The position numbers were made by a program, and so were the translations under genes. Below, piece by piece: positions 1-8,095 of a stretch of 32,324 bases of DNA. Under the pieces are notes generated by a model, which was not told the DNA's origin, did not search any database, and saw nothing but the letters and a program-made list of their open reading frames with translations. The stretch is from contig JAJRPK010000384.1 of the NCBI GenBank assembly GCA_024280785.1, positions 1 through 32,324 on the forward strand, given 5' to 3'. Positions within the stretch are counted from its first letter, which is position 1; each line of letters starts with the position of its first letter. The stretch is from Gammaproteobacteria bacterium (GTDB lineage Bacteria; Pseudomonadota; Gammaproteobacteria; Pseudomonadales; UBA7434).

Positions 1-2
1 AA

Positions 3-527
3 CAGCTTATTCAAGGCCACAAAATCCTGGTCGCTGGCAACGACAGCTTGGGGCCCTTAGCCCAGCTTTTTTGCAACAACATGACCTACAGTGACCCTGA
101 CTTGCGACCGGCACTCCCGGCACTTCTAATAAGCCCTGCTACTGGTGTTTTTCTGGCTTCAGCTGCCGATAAATCGAACCAGCATCTGCCGGAAGACTCC
201 AATCATATTATCAACGGCCTTGATTGGAATCATCACCCTATTGTCCGACAGCTAGAAGCCATGGGGCAAAGCGGTGATGCCCTGCTGCTTTTATGCCACA
301 GTTCAACGTCAGTGATTGATCAAAAAATTATGGCTACAGCCAGAGCAAGAAACATCAGTACGGTGGTTATTGGTCAAATGGATACATCGACGAAACTCAC
401 CGCTAACCAGCAAACTCTTAGCCTACCTTTGCAATGTGAAAACTTAGCAAGAATGCATGAGGTGTGCTTATTTATTTTAAATTGTCTTAACGATATCATT
501 GATGACCAGTTATTTGGCAATAGCTAA
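3..527 (+). CDS. diaA: DiaA/GmhA-like SIS-domain protein, 5'-truncated by window edge
   Basis: The C-terminal part of a sugar-isomerase (SIS) domain protein. The reading frame is open from base 3 to the stop at 525-527, so the real start lies before the window; the TTG at 48 in the ORF track is not credible because homology begins earlier (QLIQGHKILVAGNDS). In the family, DiaA binds DnaA and promotes replication initiation, and GmhA isomerises sedoheptulose 7-phosphate. The C-terminal end (MHEVCLFILNCLNDIIDDQLF) resembles the DiaA ending, and the downstream lipoprotein and sspB support DiaA by neighbourhood. The usual phosphosugar loops look degraded: GNDS replaces the common GNGxS type, and the STxGNS loop reads CHSSTS. 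A non-catalytic, DiaA-like role therefore fits better than GmhA. The next gene starts 18 bp downstream, so they are probably co-transcribed. Confidence 0.8.
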   Translation, partial: QLIQGHKILVAGNDSLGPLAQLFCNNMTYSDPDLRPALPALLISPATGVFLASAADKSNQHLPEDSNHIINGLDWNHHPIVRQLEAMGQSGDALLLLCHSSTSVIDQKIMATARARNISTVVIGQMDTSTKLTANQQTLSLPLQCENLARMHEVCLFILNCLNDIIDDQLFGNS

Positions 528-545
528 ATATTTACAAGGCTTATT

Positions 546-1157
546 ATGAAAGTACTTTTCGCAAGCTCCTATCGCAGCAACCTTATTTTTTCACGACTGG
601 TTCTCTGCACTTTACTCGCCAGCTGTTTTTTGTCTGGCTGTACTTCTATTATCACCGCTACCAGAAAAGAACCCATTGGTGAGGATTACAATTCAAGAAC
701 TGCCGGCGCTTACATTGATGACCAACTAATAGAAACCAAAGCAATAGTTAATCTTAAAAAAACAGACAAACGCTTTAAAGCCGCTCAAGTTTATGTCGAT
801 AGCTATAACGGCGTCGTTTTACTAACTGGCAACGTCCCCGTTGTCGATATGCGAGAGATTGCCACCAACATAGTACAAAAAATACGTAAAGTACGTCGTG
901 TACACAATGAACTTGAGATATCTCCACCTCGTTCATTTGGTGCAAAAATAGCTGATGCTTGGCTTAGTACTAAGGTGAAAACTCGTTTGCTATTTAGCAA
1001 ACAAGTGCGCAGTGGTCGCGTGCACCTCGTTACAAAGAATGGGGTGATTTTCTTAATGGGACTTGTCGGTCACAAAGAAGCCGATACCATTGTTGAAGTC
1101 ACTAAAAAATCTTATGGGCTACAAAAGATCGTCCGTGTATTTGAATACGTTGACTAA
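546..1157 (+). CDS. dolP: BON-domain outer-membrane lipoprotein (DolP/YraP type)
   Basis: A 203-aa protein with a signal peptide and lipobox FLSGC (Cys32 would be lipidated), followed by two BON domains at about residues 55-115 and 125-200. The typical BON pattern of alternating strands and helices with a central Gly is visible (GVVLLTGNV; GVIFLMGLV). DolP/YraP lipoproteins sit at the inner face of the outer membrane, localise to division sites and support envelope integrity and BAM function. The gene lies 18 bp after the diaA-like gene, as is common in gammaproteobacteria, and converges on sspB. The length is close to the E. coli protein (about 190 aa). The ATG at 546 precedes the hydrophobic signal sequence at the expected distance. 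Symbol assigned from architecture and neighbourhood. Confidence 0.85.
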   Translation: MKVLFASSYRSNLIFSRLVLCTLLASCFLSGCTSIITATRKEPIGEDYNSRTAGAYIDDQLIETKAIVNLKKTDKRFKAAQVYVDSYNGVVLLTGNVPVVDMREIATNIVQKIRKVRRVHNELEISPPRSFGAKIADAWLSTKVKTRLLFSKQVRSGRVHLVTKNGVIFLMGLVGHKEADTIVEVTKKSYGLQKIVRVFEYVD

Positions 1158-1237
1158 CGCATATAGTTAATAATTCCATCAGGCTCTACTTACTTATTAT
1201 TTGACGAGTAGGCTTCTCCCTGTTTATACGTTTTACC

Positions 1238-1297
1238 TATTTAACTATCTAGTTATTTAACTTCCTGGTTATTTAACTACCTTGTTATTTAACTACG
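1238..1297. repeat. 16-bp tandem repeat, about 3.75 copies, overlapping the sspB stop
   Basis: Three full 16-bp units and one partial unit, each starting TATTTAACT, are arranged head to tail. The last unit overlaps the 3' end of sspB. On the minus strand each unit begins GTTAAATAAC, which in sspB encodes Val-Lys-stop. The array therefore looks like repeated duplication of the gene's own tail into the downstream spacer. Confidence 0.8.
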
Positions 1298-1728
1298 TGT
1301 AAACTAGGTTTTACACTACTGCTGCTTTCTGTTTTTTTATTTGAAACTAATTTTGGGCCTTTACCTTTAGGTGGCTCACCATTTGGCCCTGCATCGGGCT
1401 CTAAATCAAACATCATTCCCTGACCATTTTCTCTTGCATAAATCCCTAAAATTCCGGACATTGGTGCGTAAATATCCACAGGGATACCGCCGAAGCGAGC
1501 ATTAAAACGAATACCCTTTTTATCGATAGAGAGGTTGGCCACGGCAGTAGTTGCAATATTTAAAACTATTTGACCGTCTTTAACGTAATCCTGTGGAACC
1601 TCAACACCATCGGTATAAGCATTAACTAACACATAAGGTGAGCAATCGTTATCGACTATCCACTGGTACAATGCATTGACCAGATAGGATTTACTCGAAG
1701 ACATAACTGGTTTTTTAGAATCTGTCAT
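1285..1728 (-). CDS. sspB: ClpXP protease specificity-enhancing factor SspB
   Basis: A 147-aa protein matching SspB along its length. It has the conserved core (GQIVLNIA; FNARFGG; GIYARENGQGMMF), an acidic/Pro-rich linker and a C-terminal tail ending LHVVK. That tail corresponds to the XB motif that docks SspB onto the ClpX N domain. SspB delivers ssrA-tagged and other substrates to ClpXP. The linker is shorter than in E. coli SspB (165 aa). The start at 1728 is the first in-frame ATG; Met9 is a possible alternative, with no better ribosome site. It follows sspA in the same direction, but with a spacer of about 214 bp rather than close packing. Its 3' end is inside a tandem repeat. Confidence 0.95.
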   Translation of the reverse strand: MTDSKKPVMSSSKSYLVNALYQWIVDNDCSPYVLVNAYTDGVEVPQDYVKDGQIVLNIATTAVANLSIDKKGIRFNARFGGIPVDIYAPMSGILGIYARENGQGMMFDLEPDAGPNGEPPKGKGPKLVSNKKTESSSSVKPSLHVVK

Positions 1729-1942
1729 GTCGTAACGGCTCTCATTGATTGACTGTGGCTGTACCTCTAGCTCTACCTTTTAGCTTAGCCTTTTCTAACA
1801 TCTGGATAGCATATGAGCGCAGGCTATACTTTTTATTTTTGACTTTACAGACTGCGCAAAAGCCAGACTATAAATAATCCCTGCGTCTCGTTTTAGCAGT
1901 GTTTTCCTATCACCGCACTTCTATCTTCTGTTCAAACTTCTA

Positions 1943-2560
1943 TTAATTAGAGCGTAACTCTCGCTCTAATTCACTTAAACCCTGTTGAAACGACTCCATT
2001 CCAAACAAGCGATCCATGTAATCCAGTAGTGGTTTGACCTGTTTGGTATTCGGTAGCGTAACCCCAAGGTGTTCTAAACGCCATAGTACCGGGCCTAAAC
2101 AACAATCGATTAAAGTGAACTCTTCACTCATAAAGAAGGGCTTATCCGCAAAGATAGGCGCTATGCTCGTCAAACTGTCACCTAAATTTTTGATGCAAGC
2201 ATCAATGTTTTTGTCTTTACCCGCTTGAATCGTATCAACCAATGAGCACCAATCGCGCTCGATGCGGTAAATATACAAACGACTCTCTCCACGTGCCACT
2301 GGATAAACCGGTAGCAAGGGAGGGTGAGGAAATCGCTCGTCCAGATACTCCATGATTACTTTGGATTCATAAAGAACCAAGTCGCGGTCAAGCAAAGTTG
2401 GCAATGAACCATAAGGATTAACATCCACCAGTTCACGCGGCAAATTATTTGAATCCGTGTCTATAACATCACACGTCACACCCTTTTCTGCCAATACGAT
2501 GCGTACGCGATGACTATAGTGACTCAACGGATCAGATAATAAAGTCATTGATGACCGCAT
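1943..2560 (-). CDS. sspA: Stringent starvation protein A (GST-fold RNA polymerase-associated)
   Basis: A GST-fold protein of 205 aa: N-terminal thioredoxin-like domain ([19 protein letters not shown]), then the helical domain. The SspA signature [11 protein letters not shown] followed by [12 protein letters not shown] is fully present. SspA binds RNA polymerase and supports stationary-phase and acid-stress transcription. The ORF track start at 2671 adds 37 residues that overlap petB/petC and read as a hydrophobic shadow. I prefer the ATG at 2560, which has AGAGGTG five or so bases upstream and gives the family length (E. coli 212 aa). An ATG at 2605 is possible but its GGAAGG abuts the start. 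Directly downstream of the bc1 genes, so likely part of that operon. Confidence 0.93.
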   Translation of the reverse strand: MRSSMTLLSDPLSHYSHRVRIVLAEKGVTCDVIDTDSNNLPRELVDVNPYGSLPTLLDRDLVLYESKVIMEYLDERFPHPPLLPVYPVARGESRLYIYRIERDWCSLVDTIQAGKDKNIDACIKNLGDSLTSIAPIFADKPFFMSEEFTLIDCCLGPVLWRLEHLGVTLPNTKQVKPLLDYMDRLFGMESFQQGLSELERELRSN

Positions 2561-2591
2561 GGTCACCTCTTCTGGAGTATTAGTTTGAGTA

Positions 2592-4640
2592 TTAATGATC
2601 GACATCCTTCCAATATTCGCGATTAAGCAAGTAAGTAAAAACAAAAAATACGGCAATAAATAGTAAAACATAAACGCCCATACGCTGCCGTTTTACTGCA
2701 ATTGGCTCGGCCATATAGGTCATAAAATTAACCAGGTCGTACATCGCAGACTGGTATTCTTCGGGGTTTAAACTACCGATGACATCTCCTGTAACAACGC
2801 GTCCACAAGGTGTATGACCGTCTTCAAGTGCAACCCCGTGAGAATCCCGCTTGATGCCCCCGTTGGCGGCAATCGCGATAGGAGGCCGGCAGTGCTGTTC
2901 GCCCTGCAGTCCCAACAAAACGTGCGGCATACCTACGTCTTTAAAAACCAGATTATTCACTCCGTAGGGTCGGGATGGATCCATATAAAAAGACGTTAGA
3001 TAAGTATAAAGCCACTCTGGCGAACGGGCTCTGGCGGCCAGTGTAAGATCTGGAGGCGCCGCACCAAATGCTTTTTTAGCGTAGGCTTCAGTCATACTAA
3101 TAGACATCAATGATCCAATATTAGTGTCATTCCCCAGGATCAAATGCTCCTTCGCCAAGCCTTCCGGAATCCCCAAGTCATCCGCTAACCGCCCCCAACG
3201 CATGTATTGAGCGGCGTGACAGCCCATGCAGTAATTGACAAACAAAGCCGACCCACGCTGTAGTGAATCGGTATCTGTTAAATCAAGGTCGATCTGTGTA
3301 CAGGGTACGCGACCACAATCAAAAGCCGCCGCTGATGCCACTGCTTTTAGAGGGAGGGCCGTCATCGCAAGAATTAACGCCAATACAGCAAGTGCTTTAA
3401 ACGTACCCATACCACCGTCGGTAGTCACTCTATCCGGGACCGTTTTATTAGATTCTATCGAAGTCCAAACGGGCATCAATAAGAAATAACCGAAATAGAT
3501 AACGGTACAAATCCGTGCCAGAAAAGTTCGCGACTCCGATACACTCCAAACCCCTAAGACACCAAGAATTAAAAAAGCGGCACTGAACACAACTAACGCA
3601 ACTTTACTGCCCATGCCACGATATCGAATCGACTTAACGGGGTTGCGGTCCAACCATGGAAGCAAGAAAGGAATAGCGACTGACGCAGCAAAGAAAATAA
3701 AGCCCCAGAATTTATCGGGAATGGCTCGCAAAACCGAATAGAACGGAGTGAAGTACCACACCGGAGCAATATGTTCAGGCGTCTTAAGCGGATTGGCAAT
3801 CTCAAAGTTCGGCGGCTCTAAAAACAAGCCGTTAAACTCAGGCATAAAGAACATAATGAAACAGAAAATAAACAAGAATACAGCGATAGCTTGTAAATCA
3901 TGCACCGTGTAATAAGGATGGAATGCGACGCCATCCAGCGGAATGCCCTTCTCGTCCTTATGTTTTTTGATGTCGACACCGTCGGGGTTGTTCGAACCCA
4001 CTTCGTGCAATGCTAATAAATGCAGTACAACTAACGCAAGTAACACGATAGGTAGAGCAACAACGTGCAAAGCAAAAAAGCGGTTAAGCGTAATCCCGGA
4101 TATCAGGTAATCACCACGAAACCATTCGACCAAAGCCTCGCCGACATAGGGAATAGCACCAAACAATGAAATAATAACCTGTGCTCCCCAGTAGGACATT
4201 TGCCCCCACGGTAGAACGTAACCCATAAAGGCCTCTGCCATTAGCACGACAAAAATCAGCATGCCAAAAATCCAGATCAATTCACGAGGTTTCTGATAAG
4301 AACCGTATAAAAGTGCACGGTACATATGCAGATAGATAACAACGAAAAATGCCGACGCACCGGTGGAGTGCATATAACGCAGGATCCAGCCGTAATCGAC
4401 GTCTCGCATTATGTACTCGACCGAAGCAAAGGCAGCTTCTTGACTCGGCACATAGCTCATTGCTAACCAAATACCGGTCAACAATTGGTTAACTAAAACC
4501 AGCAGTGAAATGACACCAAAGAAATACCAGAAATTAAAGTTCTTGGGGGCAAAGTAGCCGCCCATGTGGGTATCCCACGCACGTACAATCGGTAAACGAA
4601 CATCAACCCAATCGCGTAACCCTACTAGCCAATTACCCAT
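2592..4640 (-). CDS. petBC: Cytochrome bc1 complex: cytochrome b fused to cytochrome c1 in one ORF
   Basis: One uninterrupted 682-codon frame. Residues 1-405 are cytochrome b, with haem-ligand histidines at 91/105 and 192/207 in the transmembrane helices and a Qo-site motif PVWY at 293-296. Residues about 411-438 form a hydrophobic signal-like segment ending in an Ala-rich cleavage-type site. Residues 440-682 are cytochrome c1, with CMGCH (471-475) for covalent haem attachment, a candidate axial Met571 (GMPHVL) and a C-terminal membrane anchor before REYWKDV. The complex oxidises quinol and reduces cytochrome c while moving protons. In most gammaproteobacteria petB and petC are separate; a b-c1 precursor fusion cleaved into two proteins is known from Bradyrhizobium (fbcH). 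The start codon overlaps the petA stop (TAATG), implying translational coupling. Confidence 0.93.
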   Translation of the reverse strand: MGNWLVGLRDWVDVRLPIVRAWDTHMGGYFAPKNFNFWYFFGVISLLVLVNQLLTGIWLAMSYVPSQEAAFASVEYIMRDVDYGWILRYMHSTGASAFFVVIYLHMYRALLYGSYQKPRELIWIFGMLIFVVLMAEAFMGYVLPWGQMSYWGAQVIISLFGAIPYVGEALVEWFRGDYLISGITLNRFFALHVVALPIVLLALVVLHLLALHEVGSNNPDGVDIKKHKDEKGIPLDGVAFHPYYTVHDLQAIAVFLFIFCFIMFFMPEFNGLFLEPPNFEIANPLKTPEHIAPVWYFTPFYSVLRAIPDKFWGFIFFAASVAIPFLLPWLDRNPVKSIRYRGMGSKVALVVFSAAFLILGVLGVWSVSESRTFLARICTVIYFGYFLLMPVWTSIESNKTVPDRVTTDGGMGTFKALAVLALILAMTALPLKAVASAAAFDCGRVPCTQIDLDLTDTDSLQRGSALFVNYCMGCHAAQYMRWGRLADDLGIPEGLAKEHLILGNDTNIGSLMSISMTEAYAKKAFGAAPPDLTLAARARSPEWLYTYLTSFYMDPSRPYGVNNLVFKDVGMPHVLLGLQGEQHCRPPIAIAANGGIKRDSHGVALEDGHTPCGRVVTGDVIGSLNPEEYQSAMYDLVNFMTYMAEPIAVKRQRMGVYVLLFIAVFFVFTYLLNREYWKDVDH

Positions 4641-5233
4641 TACGCTGTCTCCTCGTCAATACCAATTACCATGACTGAATCTGATTCGTACGAATAAGGC
4701 GGTACAACCAGATTGGTCGAAGCGGGAACATTCTTAAAAACCCTACCTGCCAAATCGAATTTTGAACCGTGGCAAGCGCAGAAAAAGCCCCCTTTCCAAT
4801 CCGCAGTAGGAGCCGCTGCATCGAGCTTTTTCACGTATTTAGGAGAACAACCCAGATGAGTACAAAGACCAACCAGCACCAGCAAGTCACTTTGAACAGC
4901 TCGGTTAAGTTCGTCGACATACGTTGGTTGCTTAGAGATTAACGACTGAGGGTCTTTTAACAAATCGTTCTGACCGGGCAGGTCGTCGAGCTGCTCTTGA
5001 GTTCGTCGAACGACGAAAACCGGCTGTCCACGCCAAGCTATCGTTACAAGCTGCCCTGGCTCTACTTTGCTCGCGTCAAATTTAACCGGTGCACCTGCCG
5101 CTTTCGCTCTTGCGCTGGGGTTCCATGATCCGATAAACGGCACCGCGATCCCCACTGCACCTGCGACACCAACTGCCGATGTAGCCGCTGTTAAAAACCT
5201 TCGTCGGCCGGTATTCGTACCGTCGTTGCTCAT
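4640..5233 (-). CDS. petA: Rieske iron-sulfur subunit of cytochrome bc1 complex
   Basis: A 197-aa Rieske protein. The N-terminus has a twin-arginine motif (GRRRFLT) and one hydrophobic helix (about 17-36) that acts as uncleaved Tat signal and membrane anchor. The [2Fe-2S] ligands are in CTHLGC (Cys124, His126) and CACHGS (Cys152, His155), with Cys129 and Cys154 forming the expected disulfide. It takes electrons from quinol at the Qo site and passes them to cytochrome c1. The start has a strong GGGGGAG site five bases upstream. It is the first gene of petA-petBC(-sspA), and its stop overlaps the next start by one base. The 650-bp gap before it separates it from rpsI, so it probably has its own promoter. 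Confidence 0.96.
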   Translation of the reverse strand: MSNDGTNTGRRRFLTAATSAVGVAGAVGIAVPFIGSWNPSARAKAAGAPVKFDASKVEPGQLVTIAWRGQPVFVVRRTQEQLDDLPGQNDLLKDPQSLISKQPTYVDELNRAVQSDLLVLVGLCTHLGCSPKYVKKLDAAAPTADWKGGFFCACHGSKFDLAGRVFKNVPASTNLVVPPYSYESDSVMVIGIDEETA

Positions 5234-5881
5234 TTAGACTCCCCCGAAACCTGATTATCCAAAACTATACGCTAGTTGCTTATATTGTGTTTTTTTCTAG
5301 TGCTGGCCGATGTCACTGCTACCTTTTTTCATACATGTATACATACATAAACTGGATAACCTTTCTCCTATCCAGCCAGTCTACAAATGCTCTCAGATTA
5401 CAGGTTCCGTCCATTTACCCAACCTTAATTTTTAATATCCTACCCAACTTACTTTTCCGACAAGTTTAGATACTTGGAACAACATTGAATTGACGGTTCA
5501 CTCGACAGACTAACAGCAGTGCAAAAAGTAGTGACGATCGTTAATGATGAAAGTTGGTGGTTAACAGTTAGTGGCTAATAGCTAATAAATACTGACCAAA
5601 TTAATGAGTTTAGGCACTCACTACCCAGCCGACGCGAATACTAAATTAATATAGTCTCTATGTCAGAAAATTGTGCACTATTGCAGGCAATTTTACTCGA
5701 TAGTAGGCATTTTCCCGCTTTCCGCGCCAAAGCTTAATCTCGCAGCCAAATAATCAAAAAGAACGTATTGCGGACGAGGTAAAACTGAAGAAAATTTAGC
5801 AGGGCTTTATCACCCACCTTCACCTCATAGATACAAAAAAGCCCGGTGAATACACCAGGCTTTTTTCCAACCAAGCAAAAT
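5234..5881. other. Intergenic region between rpsI and petA
   Basis: About 650 bp without a believable gene; the short ORFs here have no recognisable features. It holds the rpsI terminator near its right end. Transcription of petA (minus strand) must start within it: a TATAGT lies about 30 bp before the petA start (plus-strand 5262-5267), but I see no good -35. The sequence is AT-rich, with imperfect direct repeats around 5555-5590 and 5670-5715. Confidence 0.6.
5835..5866 (-). terminator. Rho-independent terminator after rpsI
   Basis: A near-perfect stem: AAAAAAGCC pairs with GGCTTTTTT and GGTG with CACC around an AATA loop, with one C-A mismatch. It lies 16 bp after the rpsI stop and has a T run on the minus-strand transcript. 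The A run on the other side means it could also work in the opposite direction. Confidence 0.9.
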
Positions 5882-6274
5882 TTAGCGCTTGGAAAACTGT
5901 GGCTTTTTACGTGCTTTACGCAAACCAACTTTTTTTCGTTCTACTTCACGAGCATCTCGGGTAACAAAGCCCGCTTTTCGAAGAACAGGTCGAAGGCTCT
6001 CATCAAACTGCAACAATGCTCGAGTAATACCGTGACGAATGGCGCCTGCTTGGCCGAAACTACCGCCACCCTTAACCGATATATTTATATCGAATTTATC
6101 TTCGGCTTCAACCAACTGCAGCGGTTGACGAACGATCATACGCGCCACCTGACGACCGAAAAATTCGTCCAACGGACGCTTATTAACGGTGATGCTTCCG
6201 CTTCCGCTAGTTAAATAAACACGAGCCGCCGCCGTTTTACGTCGACCTGTTCCATAATATTGTGTGGCTGCCAT
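5882..6274 (-). CDS. rpsI: 30S ribosomal protein S9
   Basis: A 130-aa protein, the standard S9 length, with the family start ([17 protein letters not shown]), the GGG loop ([17 protein letters not shown]) and the basic C-terminal tail ending KKPQFSKR. In the ribosome that tail reaches the P-site tRNA. The ATG at 6274 has an AAAGGTAAGAG site upstream. The gene follows rplM after 21 bp, the universal L13-S9 operon, and is followed by a strong terminator. Confidence 0.98.
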   Translation of the reverse strand: MAATQYYGTGRRKTAAARVYLTSGSGSITVNKRPLDEFFGRQVARMIVRQPLQLVEAEDKFDINISVKGGGSFGQAGAIRHGITRALLQFDESLRPVLRKAGFVTRDAREVERKKVGLRKARKKPQFSKR

Positions 6275-6295
6275 AATTATTCTCTTACCTTTAAC

Positions 6296-6724
6296 TTACA
6301 GCTCTAAAGCTTTTGGTTGCTGTGCTGTGTGAGGATGCTCTGTACCCGCGTACACTTTAAGCTTGCGAAACATTGCCCGACCCAGTGGGTTCTTGGGCAA
6401 CATACCTTTAACGGCAAACTCGATAGTGCGCTCTGGCGCTTTTTGAATCAATTTATCAAAGGATATTGACTTAAGACCACCGATATATCCAGTGTAAGAA
6501 TGGTATATCTTGCCTTTTCCTTTATTACCGGTGACCACTACTTTTTCTGCGTTAACCACAATAATAAAATCGCCTGTATCCATATGCGGTGTATATTCAG
6601 GCTTATGCTTACCGCGTAATCTATGGGCTATTTCAGTTGCAATACGGCCAAGAGTTTTCCCTGCTGCATCAACGACATACCAGTCATGCTGGATATCAGA
6701 AGGCTTGGCACTAAAAGTTTTCAT
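6296..6724 (-). CDS. rplM: 50S ribosomal protein L13
   Basis: A 142-aa L13, identical in length to the E. coli protein. It starts MKTFSAKP and contains [11 protein letters not shown], the TGNKGKGK loop, [12 protein letters not shown] and the C-terminal [12 protein letters not shown]13 is an early 50S assembly protein binding 23S rRNA. The ORF track start at 6760 adds 12 residues ([12 protein letters not shown]) that are not part of the family and lie in the leader, so 6724 is chosen. In E. coli, L13 represses its own operon through the rplM leader; the hairpin upstream here may serve the same purpose. First gene of the rplM-rpsI operon. Confidence 0.97.
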   Translation of the reverse strand: MKTFSAKPSDIQHDWYVVDAAGKTLGRIATEIAHRLRGKHKPEYTPHMDTGDFIIVVNAEKVVVTGNKGKGKIYHSYTGYIGGLKSISFDKLIQKAPERTIEFAVKGMLPKNPLGRAMFRKLKVYAGTEHPHTAQQPKALEL

Positions 6725-6743
6725 CAGAAAACATCCCCAACTA

Positions 6744-6758
6744 GCTCGGTTTACGAGC
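6744..6758 (-). promoter_or_regulatory. Leader hairpin before rplM, candidate L13 autoregulation site
   Basis: A perfect 5-bp stem (GCTCG / CGAGC) with a 5-base loop lies in the transcribed leader, 20 bp before the rplM start. L13 autoregulation through the leader is established in E. coli. That this particular hairpin is the binding site is inference. Confidence 0.35.
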
Positions 6759-6802
6759 ATGATGTTAAAAGCCCCTTTTATGGGCCACGAAAAAGAGCGC
6801 GA

Positions 6803-6831
6803 ATACTACAGAATTGAGCACGAATTAGCAA
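6803..6831 (-). promoter_or_regulatory. Sigma-70 promoter for rplM-rpsI
   Basis: On the minus strand, TTGCTA (-35) and TAGTAT (-10) are separated by exactly 17 bp. They are followed by a GC-rich discriminator (TCGCGCTC) before the expected start near 6796. GC-rich discriminators are typical of ribosomal promoters repressed by ppGpp/DksA. The predicted leader is about 70 nt. Confidence 0.7.
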
Positions 6832-7011
6832 CTGAAATATGCGCCAGCCCTAATAGGAGCTAGCATCGCCAAAAACCGGTTAAAAACCAAGCACTGCCTC
6901 GCCTTATAGATATATCTACCGCCCGGCATCTCTCAGCCGAAGTCCTTAGGCAGCTAGCTACTTGGGTTAGGGTTAGAGCAACTACAATCATCGCTTATTT
7001 ATTAGCTGCGG

Positions 7012-7794
7012 CTAAAACCCTTCGGTTTTGTGGACTTGCTTCCAAATCAAACCCGGGAAAAAACGACGTATTCGAGTGCCGGTTTCTGTTCCTTTGCCCG
7101 AGTAGACCCAGAATTTACCATTATTCAGCACTGTTTCGATGTCATCGATAACTTCTTGTGGGTCTAGCGGAGCTCCTTGATCCAGCATCTTCGGCCACAC
7201 GGTATCTTTGGCTTGCTGCAGCAACGGGGTTTTCACAACCGCTGGACAGACACAGACAAAACGCACACCGCTGTTGATGTTTTCATGGTATAAAATCTCG
7301 GTGTACATCGCGACCGCCGCTTTGGATGCCGCGTATACACCGGCATACATTATCGGTAACAGACCTGCCGAGGAAGCAAAGCTAATAAAATCACCTCTGC
7401 CGCGAGCCACCATGCCAGGCAACGTAGCCTGAGTGATATTGATAAATCCACCAAAATTGATGTCCATCACTTTATGCTGAACGGCATTATTGTGCTCAAG
7501 TATTTTACCAAAAGGCATAATCGCTGCTGCATTGTAAACGCCTGTAAGTGGCCCCAGCTTAGACTCTAGCTCCGCAACGGCCGCTTGAACAGCCGCAAAA
7601 TCGGTGATATCCACTTTCCACGTACTCAGACCTTCGACGCCCTGAGCCGTCTCTGCCAGGCCCTCTTCGTTGACATCAAAAACTGCGACCAAAGCGCCTT
7701 GCTGGCAAAAGTTGCGCGCTGCCAATCGTCCCATGCCACTTCCACCACCGGTAATCAATATAACCTGACCTTTTCTATCCGAACTTGCTGACAT
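7012..7794 (-). CDS. Short-chain dehydrogenase/reductase (classical SDR)
   Basis: A 260-aa classical SDR. It has the nucleotide-binding TGGGSGMG (15-22), an Asp at the end of the second strand (VFD, residue 40) that usually favours NAD(H) over NADP(H), NAA (88-90), and the catalytic Ser141, Tyr154 and Lys158 (YAASK) with Asn113. The substrate cannot be told from sequence. The C-terminal basic/aromatic segment (RIRRFFPGLIWKQVHK) resembles SDRs acting on lipid-like or hydrophobic substrates, which is only a suggestion. The neighbouring crotonase-family gene, in the same direction but with its own 300-bp spacer, fits fatty-acyl metabolism. The start is supported by an AGAGAG stretch. A small inverted repeat (AAAACC/GGTTTT) spans its 3' end. 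Confidence 0.88.
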   Translation of the reverse strand: MSASSDRKGQVILITGGGSGMGRLAARNFCQQGALVAVFDVNEEGLAETAQGVEGLSTWKVDITDFAAVQAAVAELESKLGPLTGVYNAAAIMPFGKILEHNNAVQHKVMDINFGGFINITQATLPGMVARGRGDFISFASSAGLLPIMYAGVYAASKAAVAMYTEILYHENINSGVRFVCVCPAVVKTPLLQQAKDTVWPKMLDQGAPLDPQEVIDDIETVLNNGKFWVYSGKGTETGTRIRRFFPGLIWKQVHKTEGF

Positions 7795-7851
7795 TAGGCT
7801 CTCTCTCTAAAAGTTAAAATCGTCAATTTAAACGGGGCACGTGCTTAATAG

Positions 7852-7895
7852 CAACGTAGTAACAACGTAGTAACAACGTAGTAACAAAATAATAA
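7852..7895. repeat. 11-bp tandem repeat, 4 copies
   Basis: Three identical CAACGTAGTAA units are followed by one diverged copy (CAAAATAATAA), in the spacer just upstream of the SDR gene. Confidence 0.85.
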
Positions 7896-8061
7896 CAACA
7901 TGAAAACAATGCAAATCGGGAGCTTTACACCGATGATGAGAAGCTCTAAAGCAACCACCTGCCGTAACTAGCGTGGCGCATGGTCTCCCAAGAGGCTTAA
8001 GAGTTCAATGTTGCAACATTCCAATGTTACGATAATCATTCGAAACTGAACTACAAAGCTA

Positions 8062-8082
8062 CAGGGTTCAGGGTTCAGGGTC
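8062..8082. repeat. 7-bp tandem repeat, 3 copies
   Basis: CAGGGTT is repeated twice and followed by CAGGGTC. The array ends 13 bp downstream of the crotonase stop codon. Confidence 0.8.
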
Positions 8083-8095
8083 CGAAACAACAAAA

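Larger units (their letters stand above)
7795..8095. other. Intergenic region between crotonase and SDR genes, repeat-rich
   Basis: About 300 bp without a gene, containing two separate short tandem arrays (11-bp at 7852 and 7-bp at 8062). No clear promoter or terminator was found. Confidence 0.6.

Noticed and set aside
3321-3443. A sequencing error creating the petB-petC fusion
   Set aside because: Cannot be excluded, but both parts are intact, in one frame, with sensible residues across the joint and no homopolymer run there, so the fusion is reported.
5287-5469. 60-aa plus-strand ORF in the petA-rpsI spacer
   Set aside because: No ribosome site, no domain or family feature; composition looks like translated AT-rich spacer.
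7003-7030. Terminator after the SDR gene (AAAACC/GGTTTT stem)
   Set aside because: The stem overlaps the coding end, is only 6 bp, and has no T run on the minus strand.
7852-7895. Possible CRISPR-like array
   Set aside because: Units are 11 bp and directly adjacent with no spacers, and no cas genes are nearby; it is a simple tandem repeat.
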